64,000 bases of DNA from Ceratotherium simum simum (GCF_000283155.1 NW_004454181.1:23637163-23701162); one strand, 5' to 3'; counted from the first letter of the stretch, positions 34,630 through 46,560 are shown. A program made the numbers and translations. The notes: generated from the sequence alone by a model not told the origin.

Positions 34630-35290
34630 ATTAAAAAATTAGGAAATCTTTCAAGCATCCAAAATAAACGGACACTATAATGACCACCCATGTATTTACC
34701 AGCTAGTTTGGGAAACAAAATATTACAAATAAAATATAAGCCTCTTATGTGGCCTTTCCCCATTCTCTTCCATACCCAGAGCTAACCATGATGATGACTG
34801 AAGTGTTTATTTCCATAATGCCTCTATATTCCCTATGTTTACATGTATGCATAAACAAAACATAAAAGTTTGCATATTGTATAACTTTATAGAAATGGAA
34901 TCATGCTGTATGTATCATTCTGCAATTTGCCTTTTCCCTTTAATATTGTTCTGATGTTTATCCATATTGATAGATGTAGTTGTAGTTGATTCATTTTAAA
35001 CGCTGTATAGTAATCCCTTGTATGACAATAATATACAGTCTACTTTTCCATGCTCCTGTTGATGGATGTTTAGGTTGCTTCTATGTTTTTGCTATAACCA
35101 ACAGTCTGTGATAAACTTCCATGTAAGTACCTCCTTGTTACACGTGCATAGGTTTTTCTGGGGCACATGCCTAGGAATACGGTATAGTCATATCTTCAAT
35201 GTTATTAAATGTTGAGACAAGTCTCCAAAGGGTTGGTAGCAATTTGGACGCTCCACTCTGCCCCCCAAGCAGTGTGTGAGAGCTCATTCC
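34630..35290 (-). repeat. Old L1/HAL1-type LINE fragment
   Basis: Reverse 3' phrases: atggaatcatgctgtatgta, ttctgatgtttatccatatt, gttgatggatgtttaggttg, ggggcacatgcctaggaata. Confidence 0.75.
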
Positions 35291-35484
35291 CAAGTGATGT
35301 TGACCAGTCCCGTGAAATACCTAGTCCTACTTCACGCTGTGACAAAAACCTGTACATGTATTCAAACACCAAAGTCCTCCTGATACAGATTGTCTAAAAG
35401 GAAGGGAGGTGAAAGGAACAATCTTTGGGGATATTTAATTTGATTTAGACTCAAATATAGATTTTTTGGGAGACAGTATTATGC

Positions 35485-35715
35485 AGACTTTGGAATCTGA
35501 TGGATTTGAACCCTAGCCCTGCCATTAACTAGTTGTATGGCTTTACACAATGTAGTTTGTCCCTCTTGCCTCAGTTTTTTCTCTGTCAAATGGGGATGGT
35601 AATGGTACTCACCTCATGGGGTGAAGGATCAGATGAGCTAATACTTGTAACACATGCAGTACAGGGTGTAGCCTAGTTCTCAGTAGGTGGTCAACATGTG
35701 ATAGCTATTGGCATT
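35485..35715 (+). repeat. MIR SINE
   Basis: gaaccctagccctgccatta, ctagttgtatggctttacac, tcacctcatggggtgaagga and agttctcagtaggtggtcaa. Confidence 0.85.
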
Positions 35716-36227
35716 AGTACAGGTCACATCGCCCAGTCATTACCATTGTTTTCATCCTTGAGAATTCCTTTCTTAGCCAGGAAGCTCACGTTTTGAAATA
35801 TTTTTTTCATACTGAACAAACTGCATAAATTAAGCAGCATTTAATTCTTTATTTTATTTTTAACAATCAAGGCCATATGTGACTGCTAACCAGCTTCTGA
35901 CTAGCAGAAGGGAACAATGTTGACACACTGATTGTATAATTCTAGCCAAAAACAAGGAAACTTAGATTTTAGTTAGCCAGTGTGTCTTCATCACATGTAA
36001 ATATGCAACTTCCATCAGGTTTTCAGAAATATTGTCTCTAACTAGTGACTACCTGTGATGACCTCTAGGTTATGACCCCTGATCTAGCCCTACCTCTGTG
36101 TTTTAGAGATGGGAAAACAGAGGCCCGAAGAAGAGCAAGAAACTTCTAATTGTTCATGGAGACACCGTCACTTACTTAACGGCCAAGTCTCATCTTGGTT
36201 CACATATATGACTAATTGGAAGAGGAG
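35716..36227. other. Mostly single-copy AT-rich stretch, no gene seen
   Basis: No repeat signature except a short MIR-like minus core near 36080-36145 (gatgggaaaacagaggcccg). Confidence 0.35.
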
Positions 36228-36730
36228 TGTCTGGTTATCTATTGCTGCATAACAAGCTTCCCCAAAGTTCAGTGGCTTAAAACCACAATTTATCATCTGT
36301 CACATTTCTGTGGGTTGAATGGGCTCAGCTGGGTGGTTCTCACTTGGGGTTGCTTATATGGTTGCAGTCAGATGGTGGCTGGGGCTGCAGGCATCTAAAG
36401 GCTCGAGTGGACCGGATATCCAAGATGGCCCTCTCACGTGGTTGGCAGTTGAGGTTGGCTGTCAACCAGAGTGCCTGCACGTGGTCTCTCCATGTGGCTT
36501 GGATATCTCACAGCATGGTGGCTGGGTTCTGAAAGGCAGCATCTCAAGGGTGAGTGTTCCAAAAGGAAGAAAACAGAAGCTGCCAGACCAGTTAGGGGCT
36601 GAGCCCACTTCACTTCACTTCTGCCATATTCTACTGGTCCATGCAGTCCCAGGCCCACTAAGATTCAAGGAGATCAAGTAGATTCCACTTCTTGGGGGAT
36701 GGGGGGGTCAAAGTCGCATTGCAGAAGAGC
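36228..36730 (-). mobile_element. LTR-like repeat, family not assigned
   Basis: ctattgctgcataacaagct, agtggcttaaaaccacaatt, gctcagctgggtggttctca, ggtggctgggttctgaaagg and aagtcgcattgcagaagagc occur in the order of an abundant mammalian LTR-type repeat, which I recall mostly in this reverse form. ORFs of up to 120 aa are incidental. Confidence 0.55.
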
Positions 36731-36732
36731 AT

Positions 36733-37143
36733 GTGAGATGGGAGATATTGAAGTTATCTTTGGAAAGGGGTAAAAACTTCTGTCATGGTGTGTTTTTTTT
36801 TCCTTCCTCTCAAGGATCTGTGAACATCTGTGGTCACCTGCTGAGGAAAGTAAATGAAATTGCTGTCTTTCCAGTTGAAAGAATTCCAGTTGAAAGAATC
36901 ATAGAAAGGGTGAAAAACTCCCCACTCCCTGGCAGAGCAAGGATATTAAATATTTTTAAAAAAATACCTTACTGGAGCAACCACGTGCATACTAACAAGA
37001 ATGAAATTATTTTTTTAACTCGTTTTTGGAAAATGTTCATAATAAAACATCCTGTTCTTGAATTATTAAAAACAATGTTGAGTAAAGAATTGCTTAATTT
37101 AGTAAATAATTTTAAAACAAGCCATTATTTTCTCCAAACTTAA
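36733..37143 (+). other. 136-aa ORF of unknown status, not called a gene
   Basis: Open AT-rich frame with a perfect 15-bp tandem duplication (36869-36898) that repeats the residues PVERI. I recognise no domain, the start context is unremarkable, and the frame begins at the edge of an LTR-like repeat. Probably chance. Confidence 0.2.
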
Positions 37144-37384
37144 GTTTGCTGAAAGCACTCCAAGAATTTTATTACCAGCATGACTGCATAATGTAATTGT
37201 GTAATTAGTAATACATCTGACACTGTTGGAGAGATTTAGTTTTAGTTAGGGCAAGAACAAAATGTAGTACTGTATTATTATTTAGACTGCATGAGGGACA
37301 CTGCCCTCTTTTGCTGGTTGATTTTTTTTTTTTTCCTGCAACAATATTGTATGGCTGAAGTCACAGAGTAAGAACCAACATTTA

Positions 37385-37925
37385 TCGATATTGGGTCTGT
37401 AGATAGAACATGTGGTTTGAAACTGGAGCGACCTAGGTTTGAATCCTGGTGCTGCCTCTTGCTACTTATGTTTTCCTTGGGCAAGTTACATAATCAAAAT
37501 CTCAAATTCTTTATCTATAAAATTGGAATAAGAATGTCTATTTCATAAGATTGCTTTGACTTTTTTTTTTTTTTTTTTTTGGTGAGGAAGATCAGCCCTG
37601 AGCTAACATCCATGCTAATCCTCTTTTTTTTTTTTTCTGAGGAGGACCAGCTCTGAGCTAACATCTTTTGCCAATCCTCCTCCTCTTTTTTCCCCAAAGC
37701 CCCAGTAGATAGTTGTATATCATAGTTGCACATTCTTCTGGTTGCTGTATGTGGGACACGGCCTCAACATAGCTGGACAAGTGGTGCATCAGTGCACACC
37801 CGGGATCCGAACCTGGGCCGCCAGTAGCGGAGTGTGTGCACTTAACTGCTACGCCATGGGGCCAGCCCCTGCTTTGACTCTTAAGTGGGATAATGTACAT
37901 AGAAGGTCCGGGATGCGGCATTGGG
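37385..37925 (+). repeat. MIR SINE interrupted by the composite ERE
   Basis: The left part (aggtttgaatcctggtgctg, ttgggcaagttacataatca) continues after the ERE with ttaagtgggataatgtacat. The ERE at 37562-37869 is therefore younger. Confidence 0.8.
37562..37869 (-). mobile_element. Composite ERE SINE joining both tail types, inserted in a MIR
   Basis: One insertion of about 308 bp bounded by tgctttgact (37552-37561 and 37870-37879). Read on the minus strand, the head and body of the 'atacaactatctactgggg' type are followed by two blocks of the other type's tail (ttagctcagggctgatcttcc-like), separated by A-runs. Confidence 0.9.
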
Positions 37926-38308
37926 TTAGGTTCCTTTGCCTTCCTTCCTGATTCTGTTTGAGTGCTTGATTTTGGGAGTGGTGGGCTTGGACGGTAAGTT
38001 TAAGATCCATCTTAGGAGTGTTTTCTGGGTGGAGGCCAGGGTTGATGAGTGAGCTAGATTGTCAATTTTTCACATAGATACATCAAGGAATGTTCAAGGA
38101 ATCTACAACCTACATGCTTAGAGTGGCTGGAATTAACAGTTATAAGCCACATTTTAAATTGATGAACTTTTCTTATATTATTTGGTTTTGAGGGACCAAT
38201 GTGGATTTAGGGAGAGGAGCTGGGAAGCCATTGCTGTAATCTGAAGGAGTGGTGACTTGAGATGATGGATGAGGTGGTGTTTTGTCAGAATCTCGGATTA
38301 TAGTCCCG
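37926..38308. other. Unassigned stretch, no gene seen
   Basis: No repeat or coding signature recognised. Confidence 0.3.
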
Positions 38309-38940
38309 TGTGGTAGGCAGAATTCTAAAATGACCCTCACTCTTGTATAATCTCTTTCCTGTGAGTGTGGGCAAAACCTGTGAATATGATGGCCTATCAC
38401 TCTCATGATTATGTTATGTTATATGGAAAAAGGGATTTTGCAGATGTAATTAAGGTTACTAATGAGTTGACTTTGAGTTAATCAAAAGGATGGGCCTCAT
38501 CTAACCATATGAGTCCTTTGAGGTCAGAGATGGAGCAAGTAGGATAGTAAAAGCATGAGGAAGATTCAGTGTGAGGAAGATTCTCCATTGTTGGCTTCAG
38601 AGATGGAGAGGGCCACATGGCCAGGACAGGAGACAGCCTCTAGGAGCTGAGAGTAACCTCTCGTCAACAGATAGCAAGAAATGAGGACCTCAGTCCTACA
38701 ACCTCAAGGAACTGAGTTCTGCCTACAACCATGTGAGCTTGAAAGGGGACCCCGCGGCTATAGAAAGGATGGCAGCCCAGCCAACACCTTAATCTCAGTC
38801 TGATGAAACCATGAGCAGAGAGCTCAGCCTTGATGTGCCCAGACTTTTTACCTACAGAAACTGTGAGATGATACATTTGTGTTGTTTTAAGCCACTAAGT
38901 TTGTGGTAATTTGTTATGCAGCACCATAAAACTAATATGC
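38309..38940 (+). mobile_element. MLT1-type solitary LTR (MaLR)
   Basis: tgtggtaggcagaattctaa, gattttgcagatgtaattaa, gtgttgttttaagccactaa and gtttgtggtaatttgttatg. Longer than usual (632 bp). Confidence 0.85.
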
Positions 38941-39040
38941 CCAGTAATTCTCATTGTGAGATTGAAGTTGTATTCTTTCCTTACCGTAGTTGTCAGTTTC
39001 CTTGCCTTTAAGTAAGAGCATTTTCTAGTTAGAACACCGG

Positions 39041-39195
39041 TGCTCATATTAATTGTGCACCAAAACGACTTAGATTATGAGGGGCAGCTTAAAATGTAGA
39101 TTAGACCTTTCTCCTGATCTCCTGAATCAGATGATCTGGGAGTGAGGGGAGGGGCTGCATTGTTAACAGGCTTTCCCAGGGGTTTCTGATGTTTG
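39041..39195 (+). mobile_element. MER5A-type hAT MITE
   Basis: tgatctcctgaatcagatga, gaggggaggggctgcattgt and aacaggctttcccaggggtt match the MER5A right half. Confidence 0.65.
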
Positions 39196-39364
39196 TGCTG
39201 GATCGCTCTGGGCAGGAAATCGGCCTTTAGCCTGGAATGGTAACTTCTCCGGTCTCTTCTGGCACTGACAGGTAAAGGTGACAGAAGTCCTCTTTTCTTT
39301 GTTATAGTCACGGTCATAGCCATGTAGACGCAGGGATCACTAGGTGTAAGGCGCCGCGTGCGGG

Positions 39365-39530
39365 CTCTATTTACGTTCTCTCATTTAAGCCTTGTGATGA
39401 GTTATAAGGTAGGCCCAATTATTAGCCAAACTTCTCTGCAGCTTGAGGAGGCAGAGCCTAGGTTACACAGTATAGAAGAGAACTGGAATTTGAACGCTTA
39501 TCTCTGTCATTCCCAGTTGGGGTCTTGTCG
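39365..39530 (-). repeat. MIR SINE, minus orientation
   Basis: tctcatttaagccttgtgat, ttataaggtaggcccaatta and gaggaggcagagcctaggtt. Next to it, 39530-40675 holds no recognised gene or repeat. Confidence 0.65.
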
Positions 39531-40675
39531 ACTAAGCATATCGTCTGCCATGAAACAAAGTGTCTATTCACTTCTGCGTCTGTAGCACCAAACGCACCGT
39601 CTGGCACATGGTAGATGAATAAGAAACATATTTTGGTGATTAAATTGTTCTCTGAGTCCCCCAGCCCCCCAGCCAGTGCAGGCAGTTTCTGTGACAAAGG
39701 AGGAGGAGGAAGCTAGCGAGGGCCTTTTCCGTGGCAGGGCTTCTTGGCTACCCCCATTCCTCTTTGCTGCTTTTTGCCTCATTCTCTTCCTATTGAAAGG
39801 CCAAAACTGCTAAGGCTCACCCCTCAAGAAGGCTCTGCTTTGGCTCAGAGAGTATTGCTGAATAGGTCTCAGCTGAGTACGGCACGCAGCATCCAGGTGA
39901 GCAGCGGTAGGCATTCAGAGCTGGGGCCCAAGCCCGGAACTGAGTAGATACGTGGGTTCTGCCTGGCTCGCCACAGCTGCCCCGTCACATGGGATGAGCT
40001 AACAGCAGTCACTCCCATGCCACGGGACCCTGCTCCCCTGGCTGTAGCTGATTAATCCAGGGCAAGACACTGAGCATTGGAAGCTTGGAATGGAAAGACT
40101 CTGATCTGGAGGTCCCTGGAGCCGAGTTCCCATGATGTCAGCGCTCTGGTAAGAAGGCGCACACCCCCGCGCCTGCTGCCCAGGCGTCTGGAGCCAACCT
40201 GCCTCCTGCCTTTCTTGATATTCCAATATCTTTCCACTAAATTCCCTTTGTGATCGAAGGCAGACAAAGTCAGATTCTGCTGCTGGTAAACAAAAGAACC
40301 TCTGTTAATGGAGGAGCAGAGACTTTCAGAGCTGGAAGGGGCCTGAAACATCCCCTGCCTCCCTGTGCAGTCTGGCTGAGCGTGGCAGAGCCCTTTTGCC
40401 CTATGGGGTCCTTCGTGCCCCTCAGAGTGTCCCATTTGTCTAGATTCACTCAGGCCCTTCCTGCCATCTGTGGTAACAACTCCCTTCCCCTACCCCCCAA
40501 CTTTGGAGATGCCATACAAGCCCTATCTTCTCTGTGTGAAAGGCTTGAAAAGTTGTGCCATAAATATTTAAAATATCTTTCCTCTCCTACTCCACCCCTC
40601 GACAAGGGTGTTCTTTGGGTAAGATAAATCTATTTTCTGTATGAGTTCTTGCAAATTCCAACATCATGGCCTCAT

Positions 40676-40930
40676 AATAATAGCTAACATTTTTGTGCTA
40701 ACACTTAGAAGCCAGGCTTACCAATATGTGTTAAGTGCTTCATGAAGTTTGACTTGTTTAACTTAATCCTCTTGAAAAACTCATTGAGGTGTAGTAATTA
40801 TTACTCCATGATTCACAAGTGAAGAAACTGAAGGTTCGAAATGCTCTAGATGAATGAGATTAAATTTGAGAGCTGTGTCCAAATAGTGACAGCAGGATCA
40901 AATTGTGAAGCATCTCTGTTTCCCCCTTCT
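40676..40930 (-). repeat. MIR SINE, minus orientation
   Basis: aatagctaacatttttgtgc, ttaacttaatcctcttgaaa and caagtgaagaaactgaaggt. Confidence 0.75.
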
Positions 40931-41101
40931 ACCACTATCTCTGTGCCAGTTATTTTGCATATTTAAACAAAAATGAATGACAGTGCTGGGAGATTCAGGG
41001 TAATGTGAGTGCCACCAGAAAGTTGGACACAAAGGGAGGGAATTTATCTGGTTGTGGTGAAGAGTTAGGGAACACTCTCTTGAGAAGTGGCACCTGGGAA
41101 G

Positions 41102-41640
41102 TGTGGTAGATTGTGTTTTCCAAAGCAGACTGCAATAATTTTCCCATCCTACACGTTTTTTCTAGAATCCTAACATTCCCCATCAAGAGGTACAGTTCAT
41201 GTCCCCTCGCCTGAACTTGGGTGGGTCTTTGTGACTGCCTGGACAAACGGAGAACAGAGGAAGTGATGCTATGTAACTTCTGAGGCTAAGTCATAAAAAT
41301 GCCATGCAACCATATGCTCTTAAGATGCTCACTCTTGCAACCCAGTCACCATGCTTCAAGGAAGCCCAATCCACTCATGGGGAGGAACTGAGTCCCACAG
41401 CCCTGGCTGAGCTCCCAGCCAATGGCCAGCACCAATTTTGTAGCAATGTGAATGAGCCATCTTGAAAATAGATCCTCTAGTCCCCTCTCGAGCTACTCCA
41501 GCTGATGTCACATGAAGTAGAGCTGAGCCATCTCCCCAGGTCTTGTCTAAATTATAAATTCATGGGCAAAATAAATGACTATTGTTGTTTTAGACTAAGT
41601 TTTGGAGTGATTTGTTAAACAGCAATAGATTAATGATACA
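41102..41640 (+). mobile_element. MLT1-like LTR (MaLR/ERVL group)
   Basis: tgtggtagattgtgttttcc, tcgcctgaacttgggtgggt, gaatgagccatcttgaaaat, actattgttgttttagacta and gttaaacagcaatagattaa in order, ending near gataca. Confidence 0.75.
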
Positions 41641-41710
41641 AAAGAGGCTTTGAAAGATGAACATCTTTCCAAACAAGGTTATGAAGGCCCTATGCTGATT
41701 ATTGACAGCT

Positions 41711-41755
41711 GGTGGTGGTGGTAGTAGTAATAAATATAATAATAATAATAATAAT
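41711..41755. repeat. Compound trinucleotide microsatellite (GGT)n(AGT)n(AAT)n
   Basis: Four GGT units, three AGT-type units, then about seven AAT units, a gradient of related triplets. Confidence 0.9.
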
Positions 41756-41789
41756 GACATCACTATTAGTAATGGTAGCAGTAGCTAAG

Positions 41790-41985
41790 TTCAACTAAGT
41801 TTTTTTCTGTTATGCTCATGCTAAGTGGTTTACACTTCATCTCATTTAACTCTAATGATGATTCAATGAGGAAGGTACTATCACCCTCATTTTACAGATG
41901 AGGAATCTGGGGATTAGAGAATTTGAGTTTTCTTTAAGGTCACATGTCTTCTAAGAGGTGCTACTGGAAGATTCATTCCCTTATC
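41790..41985 (-). repeat. MIR SINE, minus orientation
   Basis: ctaagtggtttacacttcat, atcaccctcattttacagat and gaggaatctggggattagag. Confidence 0.85.
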
Positions 41986-43149
41986 CAGGCAGGGCTCATC
42001 TAGCCCTTTCAAGGAAAACAATGTTTTTAATCAGATTCACACTAAAGTGAGAATGTCTGGTAGCTACAACACGCATTCTTTCACCAACCTGTTTATGTTG
42101 TCAAAGTGGATGCCCATTAATCAAAGTGAAGCGCTCCTCTGTAGAGCATTTCTGTGGGGCTATCTGGAGGCAGAGGACCTCTTCCTAGCACTTGTCAAGT
42201 GACTGTGTGTCTTAGATGGAAGGGCAAACATCCAGCTGATGTGGTTCTGACAGCTCACAATTGTGTCCCCTTTTGGCAGTTTGGAAAGCAGGCTGATGTA
42301 TGTCCTCACCTCTGAGCTCTGCCCCATCCCGGGCGGCAAGGCGGTTGTGATATCACTCCTGTTTTACCCATAAGGAACCACAACTTGGAGAAGCTCAAAG
42401 CTTGCCCAGGATCACACAGAAGAACCAAGACTCAAATGTGGATCTTCTCACTTCAAAAGGGTCCAGTCTGCACGATGACTCTTGCTGTATCCCCTCCACT
42501 GCATGAACAATTCAGGGAGGTGGATGATACAAGACAGCAGCTGGCAGAAGGAAAGCAGGGATCTGAACACTGAGGAGAATCCTAAACAGTGGAGAGAAGG
42601 AAGCGAACATTAAAAAACTCATGGATAGAAAAAGAAAAAAGAGGGAAAGGAAATAAAGCTACTTGGAAGTGCTCATTGAGTTGATGTAGTGGATAATTTA
42701 ATAAGCCGTCTGTTCTGAGCTGTCTTGCTTCCCTGCTCTCAGCAGGGGCCGTATTGCAGCTCCTACACGGTAATTATAAAGAATGATCTCCCCCCTGTCT
42801 TGGATCTTATAGTGTGGTTTTTGGGAGCTCAGTTGCTAAGCTGTTTTTCTTGGGAGGCAGAGTTTGGAGTGTGTGTGAGTGTGTAAGTGTAACTGAGAGC
42901 TTGTGTATTTATGTGTTTTGCAGGGGTAAGGGACAGCCTGGGATTGGTCCTTAGAATCTCTTTGCCCTTGTAGCAACGTTTCTTTCTGCTGCTTCTTGGG
43001 ACTTGGAAGCCAGAGTAACTTTCCTGCCTTCAACCTTATCGAATCTTACCCAGTCTGTGGCCTCAGGACTCGGATCCCTGCTAAGTGTTAATAAATTCAT
43101 CAGACAAACGAATCCTTCCTTAGCTAATATGGTTCCCACTCAGTTAAGA
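41986..43149. other. Mostly single-copy stretch, no gene seen
   Basis: A MIR minus piece lies at about 42340-42460 (tgttttacccataaggaacc, ttgcccaggatcacacagaa). The segment 42640-42830 has no repeat signature. Confidence 0.4.
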
Positions 43150-43610
43150 ACATTCACTCCTTCAACAAAAAATTACTGAAAACCTGTAAGCGCCAGGCTC
43201 TGTTCTGAGACCATCAAAGCTCTCATGGAACCTGTGTTTTAGTAAAGAAGATGGGTAGGAATCAAAAAGCAAATAAATACAAATTTCAGAGACTGATGAG
43301 AATAATACGATGGCATGTGTTTTGTTTGGGTGATCCGGGGATCAGCTCAGAGGAGATGACATTTGAGCTGAGACCTGAATGATGAGAAGGAGCCAGCTGT
43401 GGGAAGGCTGGGGGAGGCATGCTCCAGGAAGGGAGAACTGGGAATGCAGAGGCTCTGAGGTGAGGAACTGGCTTGGTGCATTGAAGGGACAGGAAAAGTT
43501 TGCAGAGGACAGTGGTCAGGATGAGGCTGAGAGCAGCAGAAGTCAAATAATTCAGGACTTTGAAGGCCAGGGCAACCAACTGGACGACGTGATCTGATTC
43601 ATATTTTTTT
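43150..43610 (-). repeat. L2 LINE fragment
   Basis: attcactccttcaacaaaaa, gaggagatgacatttgagct, ttcaggactttgaaggccag and gatctgattcatatttt read as reversed L2. Confidence 0.8.
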
Positions 43611-43827
43611 CTGATACCCAGTCTCTGAATATTAGAGTTGGAGGGTGCTTTAGAATTCAGAGGTGATTTTCCCAAGGGTCCAGGGCTGGCTAGTGACAAA
43701 GCCAGGACAAGCAATTCTCTGGTTTAAACAGTCTCCATTGTACTTCTTGTAATTTTCAGGGCTTCTGCAGGCACTTTTGAAATTGAATGTATGGGGAAGA
43801 TTGGGGAGGTGTTGAGTCAAGTGTTCT

Positions 43828-45042
43828 TTTTTTTGTTTGTTTTTATTGAGGTATAATTGACACATAACATTGTGTAAGTTTAAGGTGCATTTATATATTG
43901 CAATATGATTACCACTGTAGCTTTAGCTAGCACCTCTATCACATCACGTAATTATTTCTTTTTTGTGGTGAGAACATTTAAGATCTAGTTTCCTAGCAAC
44001 TTTGAGGTATATAATACAGTATTGTTGACTGTAGTCACTAGGGTGTACCTTGGATCCCCAGAACTTATTCATCTTCTAATTGGAAGTTTGTACCCTTTGA
44101 CCAACATCTCCTCAACTCTCCCACCCCCCAGTCCCTGGTAACCACCATGCAACTCTGTTTCTACGAGTTCAGCTCTTTTAGATTCCACGTGTAAATAATA
44201 TGGTATAGTATTTGTCTTTCTTTGTCTGACTGACTGCATTTAGCATAATGCCCTCAAGCTCCATCCACGTTGGTACAAGTAGTAGCACGATTTCCTTCTT
44301 TCTCATGGCTGAATAATATTTCATCGGATATTGAAATTGGAATAATATTTCATGTGATATATATATCACATCTTTATCAATTCATTTGTTGACAGTCACT
44401 TAGGTTGTTTCCATATCTTGGCTATTGCGAATAATGCTGCAACAAACATGGGAGTGCAGGTATCTTTTCAACATCCTGTTTTAATTTCTTTTGGGTATAT
44501 ACCTAGAAGAGAGATTGCTGAATTATTGCTAGCGCTATTTATAATTTTTTGAGGAACATCCATAGTGTTTTGCATAGTGGCTACAACATTTTACATTTCA
44601 CCAACAGTGTACAAGGGTTCAACTTCTCCACATCCTCACCAACATTTTTTATTTTTATTTTTTTGATGATAGCCATCCTAACAGGTGAGATGAGATATCT
44701 CCTGGTGGTTTTGATTTGCATTTCCCTGATGATTAGTGATGTTGAGGCTTTATTCTACTTATATAGTATGTTACATTGATTGACTTTCAGATGCTAGACC
44801 AAGCTTACATTCCTGGATAAATCCCACTTGGTTATAGTGAATAATACTTTTTATATGTTCCTAGATTCAGTTTACTAGTATTTTGTTGAGGATCTTCATG
44901 TCTTTATTCATAAGGGAAATTGGTCTGTGGTTTTCTTGTGAAGTTTTTGCCTGGTTTGACTTCAGGGGCCTCATAGAATGAGTTGGGAACTGTTCTCTTC
45001 TATTTTTGGAAGAGACTGTGTAGAATTGATATTCTTTAAATA
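43828..45042 (-). mobile_element. Rearranged, truncated L1 (3' UTR plus ORF2 piece)
   Basis: 43828-44770 is reversed L1 3' end (ttttattgaggtataattga, ccctggtaaccaccatgcaa, gctgcaacaaacatgggagt). 44780-45042 is a reversed internal ORF2 piece (aagcttacattcctggataa, ttgttgaggatcttcatgtc, ggcctcatagaatgagttgg). The two are joined with intervening sequence missing, and frames are broken. Confidence 0.85.
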
Positions 45043-45479
45043 TTTTTTTAGAATTCTTCCCTGCAGGCAGCTGATGGCAGCATTTTCCTTCAGGGAGTGG
45101 GCCTGCCAGAGGCAGAGAGAGTGTGATGTGATGTGTGTGTGTGGATGCCTATGCACACATAATAGGTATGTGAAGAGAGAGCAGCTGTATGTAGAAAGTC
45201 TCTGAGGTGGGAACTGCCTTGGGGTATTTGAGGAACAGAGAAAGGTCACTCTGGATGGGGCAGACTGGACTGAGATGAAGTAGGCAGGGGAGGTGGGGGA
45301 GAGGCGCTGCTCCCATGGGCTCCAGGGCCAGGGGGTGCTGGACAGAGCCTGTCTGTCTGTCAGCATGAGAACAGTTGCCTCTGTTGCCCTTGCCTTCTTG
45401 GGTCCCTCCCACCTCCGGGGCTCTGAAACGCTCTGCAGTGACTGAGTAAGTCTTGGATAACAGATGCGGACGTCAGACC

Positions 45480-46560
45480 TGGAAAGCCAATCAGGCACAT
45501 CCTTTCATTTTACAGAAGAAGATTGAGGCCTAGAGAGGTTGAGTGAGTTGCTCAAAATCACATAGGAAGTTGGTGATGGAGTCTTGCCTCTTAGACCACA
45601 GCTCTTTCCACCAGTGGAAATTTTATTTTTCATTTCTTTCTCTTTTCTTTCCTTAGAAAATATACTTTCTACAGAGTGGGTACTGCAGTAAACACTTGCC
45701 ACTCATTACATCCAGTATCTCTATGAAAGAGGCAGGTACTGCAATTATCCGTACTTGGCAGATAAGAAGTTGAGACCCAGAGAGCCAAGATAGCTTTCCC
45801 AAAGTTACAGGGTCAGCGCGTGGCAATGTCAGGATTCTAACCCAGGTCTGTTTGCCTCCAATCCTGCATCAGACCCCTAGTCCCTCATTCTCCTTCGCTG
45901 GCTGATAGAGCAGCTAGACTGGTGGAGGCTGCTGAGATCTGGGGAGGGGCAGGGAGGTGGAGTGAGTTAGGCTGACCCCAGATGCTCTACTGGTCCTTCC
46001 CCAACCCCAGAGGAAGTGAACCACTTGTCATGTGGAGACCATTCGGGCCTCATCGGCAGCGTCTGGGACCCAGGATCTGGGTGAGTTAACTTCTCCAGCG
46101 CGTGTCTCTGCCAGAGTTCCTGGGCCTCAGAACCCACCGAGGGGTCGGCTGTTCTGCTGCAGGCAAGCCCCTGGGGCTGCTGACTGGCAGTTGCAAATTT
46201 CCCCTTCATCATCCTTCCCCAGGCCCTTGGCCCTCCTCGCTCAGCCCCTCGCTCAGCCCCTCGCTCAGCCCCTCGCTCAGCCCCTCGCTCAGCCCCTCGC
46301 TCAGCTCGGGCGGCATTGTCAGTAGCCACCACCCGTATCAGCGGCCCCACTTGATAATTTTCAAAGTGCTTTTCTCATGAAACATTTCACATTCTCCTCT
46401 GTGGAATTCATAGTACTGTTATCCCCATTTTTCCAATGGGAAAAACTGTACTCTGGTGTTGAAGATACATTAAAACACCCATGGCCACAACCCAGCTTGC
46501 AGTGGAGTTGGGGCTCAAGCCACGCTCTTTATCTCCCCCAGACTTGCCAGATTTGTATAG
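45480..46560 (-). repeat. Cluster of MIR SINE pieces, minus orientation
   Basis: Three reversed MIR cores at about 45480-45625 (gaggcctagagaggttgagt), 45690-45890 (agataagaagttgagaccca) and 46340-46560 (ttatccccatttttccaatg). Between them lies the minisatellite at 46236-46305. Confidence 0.75.
46236..46305. repeat. 12-bp minisatellite, about 5.8 perfect copies
   Basis: The unit ctcgctcagccc is repeated without a single mismatch for five units and a partial sixth. It produces repetitive tetrapeptides in both strands' ORFs (LAQP on plus, RGAE on minus), which explains the 127-aa minus and 97-aa plus ORFs here; neither is a supported gene. Confidence 0.97.

Noticed and set aside
43286..43714. 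142-aa minus ORF
   Set aside because: Lies in a degraded L2 fragment and matches no complete L2 protein domain.
44971..45498. 175-aa minus-strand ORF
   Set aside because: The longest frame after the retrocopy, but it has no recognisable domain and its C-terminal end runs into a degraded L1 segment.
46236..46305. CRISPR-like repeat array
   Set aside because: Units are contiguous with no spacers, in a mammalian genome; it is a minisatellite.
46032..46380. Repetitive-peptide ORFs on both strands
   Set aside because: Created by the 12-bp minisatellite, whose unit length is a multiple of three and contains no stop; flanks show no coding signal.
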